Assembly (NCBI RefSeq): GCF_963576615.1
Contig: NC_088714.1
Span: 39,284,572-39,348,571 of the forward strand
Direction of reading: 5' to 3'
Origin: Watersipora subatra
Lineage: Eukaryota > Bryozoa > Gymnolaemata > Cheilostomatida > Watersiporidae
DNA: 64,000 nucleotides
Part shown: positions 35,901 through 48,500 of the stretch, piece after piece
How positions within the stretch are numbered: the first letter of the stretch is position 1
How the letters are laid out: every line of letters starts with the position of its first letter
Notes under the pieces: model-generated
The model's database searches: none
What the model was told of the DNA's origin: nothing
What the model saw: the letters and a program-made list of their open reading frames with translations, nothing else
Translations under genes and position numbers: made by a program

Positions 35901-38900
35901 AAGGAGTTAAACCGGAAGCAGATTGAGATCAATGACCTACACGCAAAACTTACCAAGATTACTGCAGAAAACAAGCAGCTGCGTCACAGCATGGCACTTT
36001 TATTGGTCAGTTGCAGACGCATGCACTTTTGTTGCTTTTTCACTAGTGTATTTAGTTTTTTCTTTTTTCACAAGCGTTTTTATTGGTCGGTCACTAATAT
36101 GTGCAGTTCCATTGTTCCTATGCTGCTGTATGCAGTTTCATTGGTTTATCACTAGCATATACATTTCTATTTGCCCCATCTGGTATATGTACCCTCTGCT
36201 CTGCCACTCTCTTCTACGTCACTCATTACTTGCTACTTTCATTCAGTTGCGATTATCAGTTAGTGAAATTTAACTTTACTTTAAGGCATATTTTGGGATT
36301 GTGTTTTCTTGATGAGCAGCCGTATTACAAAAGTTAGCCTTCCACGGTCTTATTGATTATTGTCTTTGCTTATATATCAAAACTTTTAGGCCACGGCAAA
36401 GAAAGAAATTGCTAGTCAAAAAAATTTGATTTTGACTTTAAGGAAGCAACTTGTCTCCACAGAAACATCAATGCACTCTACAAGGTTTGCCCCTCATTTA
36501 CTCATCAACATGCTGTCTTTTCTAAATCTTTAGCCTGTTCTTGAGTGTTCTACAGCCATAATTCTTTTTTGCAGATATCATCAGCAATCATTTACTGCTC
36601 AGAAGTCTAGCGTGAGCATTGAGGCATCCTCATCATCACGCTGTGCTGACAGTCATTTCCTGAGCACACATGACCAGTCGAGCCTTCGCAAAGAAGAGCC
36701 AGTCAGGCCTGCATTGACATCTCCAACTACAGATCGTCTTTTTCAAAAACCTATCGGCAAGTCGAAATCATCCTGCATCACTGCTGGAGATGAAAAGGCT
36801 ACAAATATTTCTTACCGTCGTCTTGCATCCCGGAAGCTTCCTATAAGACCACTAGAAACGCATCACAGAGAATCCAATGATTTGAAACACGAAGCTCATC
36901 GTTATTCCAGAACTTTTTCTAAAAACTCTAAGAATACCTCTGATATTCGGAACAGGATATCTTCCCAGACTAGTCTCGATAAAGCAAAAGAACATCTGAG
37001 ACGGCGGCAGCAATGTGAAGTAAACACTATAGACGAAGATTATCTAAAAAAATATGGAAAGGAACGATTTGATAGGCTAATGTACCGGTCGGGTTGCCAA
37101 CGCGGCTATGACAAAAGGATGGGACGTTTAAAAAATGAGTCAAAAGTTGACAAAACTAGAATCATAGCCGCTGCAACACACCCATCCTTGGGCATTCACC
37201 AAAGTCACCGAGAACTATATGGTAATAAAGCGCCACGCAAACATAGTGAACATAAGGTTACTTCCAAAGGTTGTCATGCAGTGAAGCATACATCGGCTTC
37301 AGTAAGTCATACGGGAGATGGAAACCTTAACAAGCTCTTGCAGTTGAGAGAATCTTTACTCGATGCGCTTCGAGATGACTCTAACTCGAGTGTTGAAGTA
37401 GATACTGCTACTGCCTCCAGTAACACAAGTACGCGCTATAGCAACTTGCCTAACAAGAGTGAGAGCAGTGTTAGTTTTAAAAGCACCGACAGTCTACCAG
37501 AGATGGTATTATGTGAGAAAGTTTCATCAAAAGGGGCCGTGATTGACACTCCTATGACTAGGTTTGCATCAAAAAAGCAAGAAACATGCGCTAGTACATC
37601 AGACAAAGATAGTATGTGTGTAAAAGATAATAGTAGTAACACACCAAGGGCTGCATCAAGTTCTCCCCGATCAGGCGATGACAAAAAACCTCCGACAGTA
37701 GCAGAAATCCAACAAGCTAATGCGACAATTTCATCTGCGGAGTCTGATGAGAATTGTCAAAATCTACTTGGGGAGACGACCAGTGCCCAGTTCTTTTCTT
37801 TGAGTGACTCTGTGATTCCCTTGAATAATAAAGATCAAACCACCAAAAGTTAGTAGACGCTCTAGTATTTTATACACTTTTACTACTCTGCTCTGTCATC
37901 ATTCGTATTTATAAATTTCTACTCTACACTTTGGGTTAGTGTTTTATAATCTAATAACCGGTACATGATCTCTAGAGTTAATATTTTATGGTCTAATAAC
38001 TGGTAATTAATCTCTAGAGTTAATATTTTATAGTCTAATAACTGGTACTTGATCTCTAGAGTTAATATTTTATAGTCAAATAATTGGTACTTGATCTCTA
38101 TAGTTAATATTTTATAGTCTAATAACTGGTACTTGATCTCTAGAGTTAATATTTTATAGTCTAATAACTGGTACTTGATCTCTAGAATTAATATTTTATA
38201 GTCTAATTAATAACTGGTACTTGATCTCTAGAGTTAATATTTTATAGTCTAATAACTGGTACTTGATCTCAAGAGTTAATATTTTATAGTCTAATAACTG
38301 GTACTTAATCTCTAAGGTTAATATTTCATAGTCTAATAACTGGTACTTGATCTCTAGAATTAATATTTTATAGTCTAATAACCGGTACTTGATCTCTAGA
38401 ATTAATATTTTATAGTCTAATTAATAACTGGTACTTGATCTCTAGAGTTAATATTTTATAGTCTAATAACTGGTACTTGATCTCAAGAGTTAATATTTTA
38501 TAGTCTAATAACTGGTACTTGATCTCTAAGGTTAATATTTCATAGTCTAATAACTGGTACTTGATCTCTAGAATTAATATTTTATAGTCTAATAACCGGT
38601 ACTTGATCTCCAGAATTAATATTTTATAGTCTAATTAATAACTGGTACTTGATCTCTAGAGTTAATATTTTATAGTCTAATAACTGGTACTTGATCTCAA
38701 GAGTTAATATTTTATAGTCTAATAACTGGTACTTGATCTCTAAGGTTAATATTTCATAGTCTAATAACTGGTAGTTGATCTCTAGAATTAATATTTTATA
38801 GTCTAATAACCGGTACTTGATCTCTAGAATTAATATTTTATAGTCTAATAGCTGGTACTTGATCTCTAGAGTTAATATCTTATAGTCTAATTACTGGTAC

Positions 38901-41900
38901 TTGATCTCTAGAGTTAATATTTTATAGTCTAATAGCTGGTACTTGATCTCTAGAGTTAAAATCTTATAGTCTAATTACTGGTACTTGATCTCTAGAGTTA
39001 ATATTTTATAGTCTAATAACTGGTACTTGATCTTTAGAGTTAATATTTTATAGTCTAATAACTGGTACTTGATCTCTAAGGTTAATATTTTATAGTCTAA
39101 TAATTGGTACTTGATCTTTAAGGTTAATATTTTATAGTCTAATAATTGGTACTTGATCTCTAGAGTTAATATTTTATAGTCTAATTACTGGTACTTGATC
39201 TGTAGAGTTAATATTTTATAGTCTAATAACCGGTACTTGATCTCAAGAGTTAATATTTTATAGTCTAATAACTGGTACTTGGTCTCTAAGGTTAATATTT
39301 TATAGTCTAATAACTGGTACTTGATCTCTAGAGTTAATATTTTATAGTCTAATAACTGGTACTTGATCTCTAGAGTTAATATTTTATAGTCTAATAACTG
39401 GTACTTGATCTCTAAGGTTAATATTTTATAGTCTAATAATTGGTACTTGATCTTTAAGGTTAATATTTTATAGTCTAATAATTGGTACTTGATCTCTAGA
39501 GTTAATATTTTATAGTCTAATTACTGGTACTTGATCTCTAGAGTTAATATTTTATAGTCTAATAACCGGTACTTGATCTCAAGAGTTAATATTTTATAGT
39601 CTAATAACTGGTACTTGGTCTCTAAGGTTAATATTTTATAGTCTAATAACTGGTACTTGATCTCTAGAGTTAATATTTTATAGTCTAATAACTGGTACTT
39701 GATCTCTAGAGTTAATATTCTATTGTCTAATAACTGGTACTTGATCTCAAGAGTTAATATTTCATAGTCTAATAATTGGTACTTGATCTCTAGAGTTAAT
39801 ATTTTATAGTCTAATTGCTGGTACTTTATCTCTAGAGTTAATATTTTATAGTCTAATAACTGGTACTTGATCTCTAAGGTTAATATTTTATAGTCTAATA
39901 ACTGGTACTTGATCTCTAGGGTTAATATTTTATAATCTAATAACTGGTACTTGATCTATAGGGTTAATATTTTATAGTCTAATAACCGGTACTTGATCTC
40001 TAGAGTTAATATTTTATAGTCTAATAACCGGTACTTGATCTCTAGAATTAATATTTTATAGTCTAATAACTAGTACTTGATCTCTAGGGTTAGTGTTTTA
40101 TAGTCTAATAACTGGTACTTGATCTCTAGAGTTAATATGTTATAGTCTAATAACTGGTACTTGATCTCTAGGGTTAATTTTTTATAGTCTAAAAACTAGT
40201 TGGTTTCTAACAAGCAAAATATTTCCAGTCAAAGTCTTTTTGTGTAAGATAACGCTGTTAGTTTGAGCACGCTAATGTAGTATCAATGATATTACACTAA
40301 TGGTAGAGTAAATCTATAAGTGGCTTACATACTTTATAGGAGATGGTATAATTCTTCAAAAGTTGCATCAGTTGTGAAGTGTAATCTTCACAGCCTTCTA
40401 ACATTCTTTAAATATACAAATAATTAACACGCCTAATTTCTAGATCTGTACTAGCGCATTAAGATGGTTGTACATTTGAACTTACGAAAATATGATTTTC
40501 AAAGTGGGGTTTTTTGAAGACATTGCTACGAACATCGGCAGACAACTCACTTACATATCTGATTTGTTTACATACATTTTGCATCAGCCCAGTTCTAATG
40601 TCAGCTGCCAGACCTCGGCAAAACTATCGCTCAATTTGTGTTCCAAAAGTGCCGCATTTATCATTAAGATCAGCATCATTATAATGCATCATTAATCTAT
40701 TGTGCATACTCCTAAGAATCTTCACGTTTATCGTCAAAATGGCTGCTTTTCCACAGCAAACCAAAGTTGTTTCGTGTGTTTTTTATGTCGGCCACAAAAC
40801 ACCAGTAAGCAGTTCCACACAGCAAGTGTTGCTGACCTTCACTCACTTTTATAGTGTATCACAGTGTTTTGAAAAAGACTTTCTGCGCTGCTACTTACAA
40901 AACTTTGAACAGTGCTCAACTCTTGCCTTAATTGTCGACGGCTCTAGGCATGACTCAGGTCGTAGGTTTCTGTTTCGTTGCCAGTAGTCTGACGAGCTTG
41001 TTGCCGCCGCTTGGGGCCCGACTTTAACTTTCAAATTCAATATGGAACACTCCATGGTAATGCAGAATAATGTTAAGCTTTTTATTTTTTTCTAATCTAC
41101 TTGTAAGCACATGTCTTTTGAGCTAAAATGGTCATTGAGTTACAATAATGAATACATGAAAAAGGTGTAACCACAGTGAAATATGTCAATGAACCTCAAC
41201 TATACGGCAACCCAAATCACTTATACTCTGCAGATAGGTTACCGATTGTTAGCGGTGCAACTCACAATTTACTGCTCGTCTATAAAACTTTCATAGCAAA
41301 CAGTTTGTAAAATCATTTTCAAAGTCGCATAATATAAGCACCTGCCCTATCACTAATGCAAGCTGTTAATTTTTTATTTTCTATAGCAGACAATTCATCT
41401 CAGCCACAAAGTTCATTTCACAAAGATATTCAGGCCAATAAGAATGAAAGAATAATAAAATATTCACAAGCCGATACTACAATGAGGAAGATAGACGATG
41501 TCACTGAGATACCTTTAGAAGTTGTCGACCTTAACATTATAGACCCTAGGAGTCATCGGAGCACTTTCAGTAGCAGTGTAGTTGATTTGCTTGTGTTAGT
41601 TTGGACTGAAGAGTTAGTTGATGACAGCACAGCTATGCCAAAGTCTAACTCTTTAGAGAAGCCGGCTTTAGTTACAGATTCCACAGTGTTAAACATGGTT
41701 AGGAGGTCTCGGAACTCAATGTCATCAAATCAGCATCAATCAATCGCTCAAGAAGAAGGTAATAATACTGCCGCATCAACTGCATGTGAAAAAGTCATCT
41801 GTGAGACGAGGACAAAGGTATCCACAAGTAATAACAGCAACAGTGTTGATGGTAACATTATGAAAGAAGAGGCTGATACCAACTGTTTCCAGGCAGTTGC

Positions 41901-44900
41901 TATCAGCCTCTGCAGCTCATCTGCTTTATCTCGGAAAGGTGACTGCGCATTCACAAGAAGCTGTCCTGCCTTGAAACCGATGCAAGAGGATGAGATAATT
42001 AAGGAAGTGGTTGAAAACATCGTTCAAAATGTTCTTCAGGAAACCATTAAACTAAGCGGTGTTGAGTCCAAATCGGATACAGTTGATGCTTTCGCTAACG
42101 GTTCATTTGTCCGTCATATTCCAATCAGCAAGAAGTATAGAATACCGAAGAAAAGTTCAGCCACAATGTCATCAGATGAAGATCAAATGACACGACAGCA
42201 AAGGACAGCTGCTTCCTCACAAATACAGACAAATCCTTATGATAGTCAGCCCAATAGAACATCAAGGTTGTCAATACACCATCAGGTTGCCAACAAATGT
42301 GCATCTACCTCTAAAGATCCTGTTGAACATGATCTTAAAGGCTTTCCTAAACCTCTGCGTAACAGCTATGAGGTTGGAAAGCAGACCACACAGACTATCT
42401 GCAATGCAGACATAAGCCTTGGACCACACATGATAAATAACAGTAAGCCAGGAGTCAAAGTTTTGCTGGCTTCAACAGCGATCAGTAAGCTTGCCTCCAG
42501 CTCTGAATGTCATCTGGTTGAGAATTTTCAGTCCCACGCAGATGAGATAGCGTGTGATTCCAATAGCTGCAACGAATTGATGAGCAATCCAGACCTGCCA
42601 GCTGTTTCATTCTTTTCTTCTAATAAAGGTAAAATCTTTGTGAGACCATATTAGTCTAGCTGCTGAACAACACAGTTACCACGATTATCCCATGCATATC
42701 AGTCGTAATTCTTGCATGCTGCCCCATTATTCTGCAACATTAGTGTGACTTCCTTGTTGTTTATGTGAAAGCCAACTATAGTTTTGTATGCGCTTGCGAT
42801 CTGACTGCTCTGTTGACCCATGAGAGTCAGTGGTAGCTTTTGGTACTTCTGTCGACACCTATTTCCTTTGACTCTACTAACTGTAGCTTGGGAGGTCACT
42901 CCTATATGCTGCTCTTCAGTCCCTAGTGATTATAAGTATATTATATAGTGTTTTTGTAAACATACATATTTTGATGATTTTACCATGCTGTATGCCTTTA
43001 AAATGTCCTGGTTGTTAGCTCTATGTTTTGCTCAAACATGTAGTTGGTTTGTTTGCTATACTAAAAACCAATTCAAGGTAGAATCGGAGACCTATTTGAA
43101 GAAGCATATATTTGTGACCGTCAGTTCTGATAGTGGTAATGGCAGCTGTAATTTAACTAGTTTTACTCCATCTGATGGTAAATTTGTAGATACAAACATG
43201 GCTTTACAGTCTGTAATGTCCTCACTCTATGGTTAATTATGTTTTCATACCTGTATAAGCTGCATGTTTCAAAAACAACCATTGTAGAACTTGAGGAATC
43301 AACCAAAGAGCATGGAAATCATTTGACCACCAAACCGCACATTCATTCAGAAAAAGAATTTTCAGAGAACAAAGGAAAGGACTATAGTAACTTACCCAGT
43401 GTGTCAGTGAGTAGTTTAGTTTCTAGTAAAAATCGAACTGCATCAGCGTATGAAGTGCTCACAGATGAATTGCTAGATCCCCAAAACTCAACGAGCGATT
43501 TCTCATTGGGATCAGCAGAGGAGCTCACAGAGAGTCCGCCTTTTAGCCCAGAACATACTGTCATATCATATGATAGGAAAAGATCAGCAGCTACGCAGGT
43601 AATTGCTAGTGGAAACATAGAGCAACAAAAGTTTTGTCACGAAAAGGTTAAAAATTGTTCACCCACTGAAGGAAAGTTGAACCACAACCTTCCTCAAAAA
43701 AATAGGACAGAACCCAGCTCACCAGACACAAAAAAGTGTCAACAGAGATCATGTCATAGTAGAAAGCCAAAAAAGCACCAATCAGTTCAAGGGAGAGGTC
43801 TAATAGATGGCATATCGAGTGATGTTAAACAACCTTTTCAAACTACCCCAAAGGGCCAGTCATATGATAAATGTTCTTCAGCAGAACATTTGTTGTGTCA
43901 TACCAAAAAGCGATCTCAAAGCAAAGACAAGCATATTGAAAACGAGTCACAGCATAGGAGCGTGTCCAAAGAGAGTCAATCATCACGAGGAAGTTTAGTA
44001 CAATACCGATCACACAAGACCAGAAAGTCTTCGGAGCACCATTCATCTGAAGAAAAGAAATATATTAAAAATGATTCACTAGTTAGCAGAGAAAAGTTGG
44101 TAGAGCATCGCTCGCATGGTAAGACATCAGCAATAAACCAGTTACGTGATTATAGAAACTGTAAAAAGCAGACATCTGAAAGATTTTTCTTAGGAAGTAA
44201 AGCATCTTCATCACGCCTGTCTCATGATAGCATCAAGTCTCAAAAAAGTTTGTTGCTTAGCAGAAGGAAGACTGTAGATCAGCGATCACCAAATGAATCT
44301 ATTTATCATGAGAGCTGGTCACAAAATAAATGGTTAGACGTCAAGAGGAAATCTCATGATGAGAGGAAGTTTGACAGAGGTCATTCACGCAGTAGCAGGT
44401 CATTCTTAAAGGATCGGTATAAAACACCTGCTAAACAGCAATCACTCAGTAGGCTGCAGCATTTCGAGAATCAAGCATTCGCCACGAGGAAGTCTCCAGG
44501 AGGAGAGTCGTACATGATGGAAAATCAACCAAGAGATAAGGCCTTTGTTGAGGACATAACAGAGGGCAGCCGTTCTTCGTTGAAAAAGTTTCACCGGAGT
44601 AGGGAATCACAAGAAAGTGAACTGTTTCATAATGGCCATTCATATGAGGGAGAACGGTCTTCTAAGAGCGAGGCACGTGATAAAGGACAGTCTCTCAAGA
44701 GTCATTTAAGAGAGATTGGTCATAAGGATCGACCGCAAAAAGAAGGCACAACTGTGCAAGGGCAATCACAAGATGGCAGGACGTCTTTGGGTCACCCATC
44801 ATTTGACTCTTGTTTGATTTCTGACCACCATGCTCGAACGAAAATATCTAGGCACCAATCTGAAGGCTATGGAGAAAAGGTTTCAGCAATGGACGATGCT

Positions 44901-45206
44901 AGCAAGACTAGAAATAAACTTTATGAAAAGCATAGATATCCTTCTCACCTCAAAGAGAAGTTGTTGCGCCGTGAGGGTGTATACTCTGAGAAGAAGGAAG
45001 ACCATGGACGACTCAAAAACTGTTCTGACCATCTTCTGAAGGAGAGGAGAGGAAAAAGAAAGCTATTTGATAGTGGTTCAGATGATGGCACCAAAGGTGT
45101 ATTAAAACGTTGCAGAAGGGCTAATCCTAGTCATGACAAGCTATTGCAAGAAGATTTACAGTCAAGTAGAAGGCGAGTATTTTATGATCCTGCCCAGAAA
45201 TTTTAA
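29964..45206 (+). CDS. CASP8AP2-like: FLASH/CASP8AP2-like protein
   Basis: Phase-matched exons: 29964-30021, 30124-30335, 35835-36005, 36390-36484, 36575-37848, 41387-42628 and 43288-45206 (stop TAA). They encode 1656 residues, plus 32 if the cassette exon at 43082-43177 is used; human FLASH is about 1980. The N-terminus has SVDIYGDLL, like the conserved LDLY/LDIY motif of FLASH. The coiled coil (LETVDLMNDVY, ENKQLRHSMALLL, then TAKKEIASQKN) aligns with human FLASH ENQSL…ISALIKTARVEI. The rest is Ser/Lys/Arg/His-rich and poorly conserved. Family role: with Lsm11 of U7 snRNP, FLASH recruits the cleavage complex to replication-dependent histone pre-mRNAs in the nucleus. The identification rests on the N-terminal ~180 residues. 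Donors at 30336, 36006 and 37849 are acceptable but not ideal. The large introns are packed with transposons and minisatellites. Confidence 0.72.
30528..30620 (-). mobile_element. End fragment of the CCGTAAA-ended TIR family
   Basis: The reverse complement begins CCGTAAAACATATAATTGAA and continues through CCAATCCTTCCTCTATAGTG to a CGAATAGAGG end. It matches the first ~95 bp of the element at 33677 in opposite orientation. It lies in the second intron of the FLASH-like gene. Confidence 0.72.
31241..31460. repeat. 31-bp minisatellite inside the hAT element
   Basis: Seven units of ACATGAAACAATAGTGACAC plus AGCTAATAAAC, with only a few substitutions. Confidence 0.94.
31853..33600 (-). pseudogene. 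Decayed hAT transposase interrupted by a transposon
   Basis: Reading from 33600 down to 32460, the minus strand gives KLQRQRVLTG, then (across the nested element) RQDIVDKLQSVPLSQETCAR and RRTDELANDRVRQLHAEV. From 32240 it gives RYFSGEKFVDELLNLVGIKG, then NCVSVTTDGASADWQEAG. The order LS-x2-T-x2-RR, then F-x-DELL, then TDGA is that of hAT transposases of the ZBED/SCAND3 type (TDGA carries a catalytic Asp). Several stops and frame shifts, plus the loss of a recognisable C-terminal dimerisation region, show it is dead. The insertion point between LTG and RQD is bridged in frame when the 875-bp element and one target copy are left out. Confidence 0.78.
32595..33469. mobile_element. Nested hAT-type MITE, 875 bp
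   Basis: Inverted termini CAGGGTTGGCATAGTATTTC (left) and CAGGGTTGGCATTTTTCCCG (right, reverse complement) are flanked by TGTCTTCC (32587-32594) and TGTCTTTC (33470-33477), a 7/8 match to an 8-bp duplication. Near the right end, TTTTTACCAGTTGTTCCCGG repeats three times. There is no coding capacity. It splits the hAT transposase remnant. Confidence 0.85.
33677..34928. mobile_element. CCGTAAA-ended TIR element, best copy (1.25 kb)
   Basis: The left end CCGTAAAACCTCTGATTGAA and the right end (reverse complement CCGTAAAACCTCTATTTGAA) are inverted repeats with TA on both sides. Each end holds a second internal copy of the TTCAAATAGAGG motif. Similarity to 11259-11925 runs through most of its length. 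The 82-codon ORF at 34305-34553 has no recognisable motif. It is nested in the hAT element. Confidence 0.83.
35015..35555. repeat. 22-bp minisatellite
   Basis: The unit TATGCAGCATATACATGTAC plus GT is repeated about 24 times with very little variation. As 22 mod 3 is 1, the same peptide cycle (MQHIHVGYAAYTCTLCSIYM-like) appears in all three frames. It is internal to the hAT element, close to its right terminus. Confidence 0.95.
37925..40195. repeat. 42-bp minisatellite with higher-order structure
   Basis: The unit TCTAGAGTTAATATTTTATA followed by GTCTAATAACTGGTACTTGA and TC occurs about 54 times in the intron between the exons ending at 37848 and starting at 41387. A five-unit block marked by an extra AATT (CTAATTAATAACTGG) recurs near 38205, 38418 and 38632, about 214 bp apart. 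A second block repeats at about 39030-39300 and 39370-39640. Confidence 0.95.
40196..41386. other. Remainder of FLASH-like intron; one unassigned small ORF
   Basis: At 40739 an ATG in good context (GTCAAAATGG) opens a frame to 40987 (MAAFPQQTKVVSCVFYVGHK…). I recognise no family. It could be a small exon, a transposon remnant or chance. Confidence 0.3.
43082..43177 (+). CDS. Possible cassette exon of the FLASH-like gene
   Basis: Bounded by GGTAG| at 43078-43081 and |GTAAAT at 43178. It is 96 nt long, begins and ends in the same phase as the surrounding exon junction, and encodes ESETYLKKHIFVTV…TPSD with no stop. It could be included or skipped without changing the frame. The acceptor lacks a good pyrimidine tract, so inclusion is uncertain. 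Confidence 0.45.
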
Positions 45207-45567
45207 ACATTTTTGTCCTTTTGCCATGGCACACACCAACACTTAGTCGTTTGGTAGATGCAAAGTATTAACTCAATGTAACTGCCTATGACTTGAAAGC
45301 AAGCAGTGTTTGGCTCTCGAATTTAACTCATTCATGTGCTTTCTTTCTTTAGGTGTAAAACACTAGCTAGTTTTCTTGTGAAGACTGCAAGTGTCAGCAG
45401 TCTAATTTCAATTTTGTTAAGCTGGTGTCTGACTACTAGTAATAGTGTCTGTGATAATGTTCGAGACAGGAACGGGCGAGTTCCGTCTTTATCTAGGATC
45501 TAGCCTACAGTACTATAATCTGACTGTTTCTGCTCTTTGTAAATTAATGCATGTGTTTCGTGTTTAG

Positions 45568-48500
45568 GATTTCAAAGGAGTGTCGGAGAGACTATGTGAC
45601 TGCTCCAGAGGTTTGTTTTACCCACCGAACTTGGCCTATTCTTTATGATTATTGCTGATAAACAGCTGTTTGAGCTTACTGCTGTGTTGTGAGCTCCATC
45701 TTTTCACAATTTGTCAGTCCAGAGGTACGAACATTTGCTATATTTACAGCAATCAAATATGAAAAGACCAGTAGTAGATAGCTTCGCTGGAAGAACTGAA
45801 AGCAACATCTCTGGCTGCCAACAACTTGGTGAGCCATTGTTATTGCTTCAAGTAAATTTGCTAAAAGTTTGTTGCACTCATGCTAGCAACTTCATAGCAA
45901 TTGTATAGTTTCAACTAACATCAAGGTTCAGTGTTTGCCCTCCTTTAGTTTGTTTGTTGTGTTAAAGGATCTACTTAAGCATTGTTATTTAGCAAAAAGT
46001 TACTCTCAACTGGTCTAAAAGGCTTCAAATTTGTGGATTTTTCAGCTATTTGACCCTTGAGTACTATTAATTGTCTTGTATCTGATGAAGCACCTGGGTA
46101 ATGGGTGCGTCACATTATACAAGTGTTTGCTTGGAATGCATTTCCTTGCAGAATCGATTGAAGAATTTGAGAAATCAACTGCAACATCTACGGTAGAAGG
46201 TGGTTTGGTGCTAGAAGAGGGCGAACTTGTATCATCTGATGAGGAAAGATCAAAGACACCATCAGAAAAATCATTTCAAAGGTCTAAATCAAGAGGCCCT
46301 CACTCTAAATCTCCACGATCACAGTCTAACTCAGACAAGTCAAAATCAACTGTTGTCAGGTATGACAAGATGGCTGTCTGTTCTCATTGAAAAGGGAATA
46401 CTAAAAGTTCTCTAGAGTTTTGAGCGCATTTCCACTAGCATTGGGGCATTTTTTTAAACAGAGTGGATGTCATATTTTCAAAGTGAACACATTAAAAGCT
46501 ACGAACACCTTGAACACATTCATGAACACGTTAAAAGTTACGAACGCATTAATTCGTTAAAACCTCTATGAACACATTAAAAACTCAAGGAATCTCTGTA
46601 GGTGCATAATTGTTACGAATATGGTGTATCAAGCCAATTCGATACACCTGCAATAAATAAAATTAGATGCAGGTATCTACTGGTTCATGAATTGTCATAG
46701 ATCGTATCTATTGTGCTACTAGATTTTCATACATTATAATCCTTATAATCTATATATGTAATTGTTATATCCTTCTTGCCAAGCTTTGTTCTATTATTCC
46801 TTTAACAGCGTCTGTAAGAGATGATTCTTCGCTTTCTAATATCCGCTACATTGTGTAGCATTCCACTATTACAACAACGCATCTTTCTCTCATATATTGG
46901 GAGTTGTCCTATAGTAAGGACAACTCCTATTATCATTAGTTTTATGCAAAAATATTCTAAACCAAATTATATAAGATTTCTGATAATTGTAAGTGTAAAC
47001 AAAGTGCTGCGAGTTCGACTAGACACCTGCCTGCACTTGTATGTAGATGTTAAAAATGTCTAGCAGCTCAAGTTTGAATTCTCAGCTACTCTTCAATTGT
47101 ACAATTATTTGGCTGTGTAACCCATGACAGTTGTCTGATTTAGACCTTGTTTTAAGGAGTTGTCCTCTCGACTATCTTTTCATCAACAGAATTTGTTTTA
47201 ACGTGCAACCAAAATAGTTTCTATAAAATTATCAGAACTCAGAATTTTTGTCTACAGTTCATCTACATGAAACTCTAAATTGGCTTATAATTTGGCAATA
47301 ACTATGAGTATATATAATTATGCAAACAACTTAGTACTCTCTGCCTCTTTTATGTACATATAACTTGGTACTCTCTGCTCTTATATGCACATATAACTTG
47401 GTACTCTCTGCCTCTCTTATGTATATATAACTCAGTACTCTCTGCCTCTTATATGTATATATAACTTGGTACTCTCTGCCTCTTATATGTATATATAACT
47501 TGGTACTCTCTGCCTCTTATATGTACATATAACTTGGTACTCTCTGCCTCTTATATGTATATATAACTTGGTACTCTCTACCTTTTATATGTATATATAA
47601 CTTGGTACTCTCTGCCTCTTATATGTATATATAACTTGGTACTCTCTGCCTCTTATATGTACATATAACTTGGTACTATCTGCCACTTATATGTACATAT
47701 AACTTGATACTCTCTGCCTCTTCTATGTACATATAACTTGGTACTCTCTGCCTCTTTTATGTATATATAACTCTGTACTCTCTGCCTCTTATATGCACAT
47801 ATAACTTGGTACTCTCTGCCTCTTATATGTATATATAACTTGGTACTCTCTGCCTCTTATATGTACATATAACTTTGTACTCTCTGCCTCTTATATGTAT
47901 ATATAACTTGGTACTCTCTGCCTTTTATATGTACATATAACTTTGTATTCTTTGCCTCTTATATGTACATATAACTTTGTACTCTTTGCCAGTTATAGGT
48001 AGATATAACTTTGCACGCACTTTCTATTAACTTTGTAGTCTTTGCTTCTTATATACATGTGTAATATTGTACATTTTGATAACTACAACTTCTTAAATCG
48101 CCTGCTCATTTGTAGTACAATACTTTGGAGTTATGACTCCTTGACTTGTTATGGAGCATAATTCTTAATCATATTTTGTTCAGTTTTATTTGGTTCGCAA
48201 TTGTCATGAGGTTTGTTTTTCGTTCATTACAAATAGCATAGTTTTCCAAGATTTTGTTCTAAACATGATGAGTAGTCATCAGAAACATGAGAAATTTTAC
48301 ACAAAGACTAAAGAAACCGTGCTTATGGACGGCATATGAGAGATAAATATGGCAACACTGGGATATAATGGATATATCGAGAATGAAAGAGCATCTCGGC
48401 TTCAGCAAAATTGTCATATCACCAAACAACTTTCATAGGCCAATTAATACAGTATTATCACTGCTAGAAACAGAGCATTCATCATGAATGCTCAATAGAT

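Noticed and set aside
37436-44643. Minus-strand ORFs in the FLASH-like exons
   Set aside because: They are antisense to phase-consistent exons and lack any motif.
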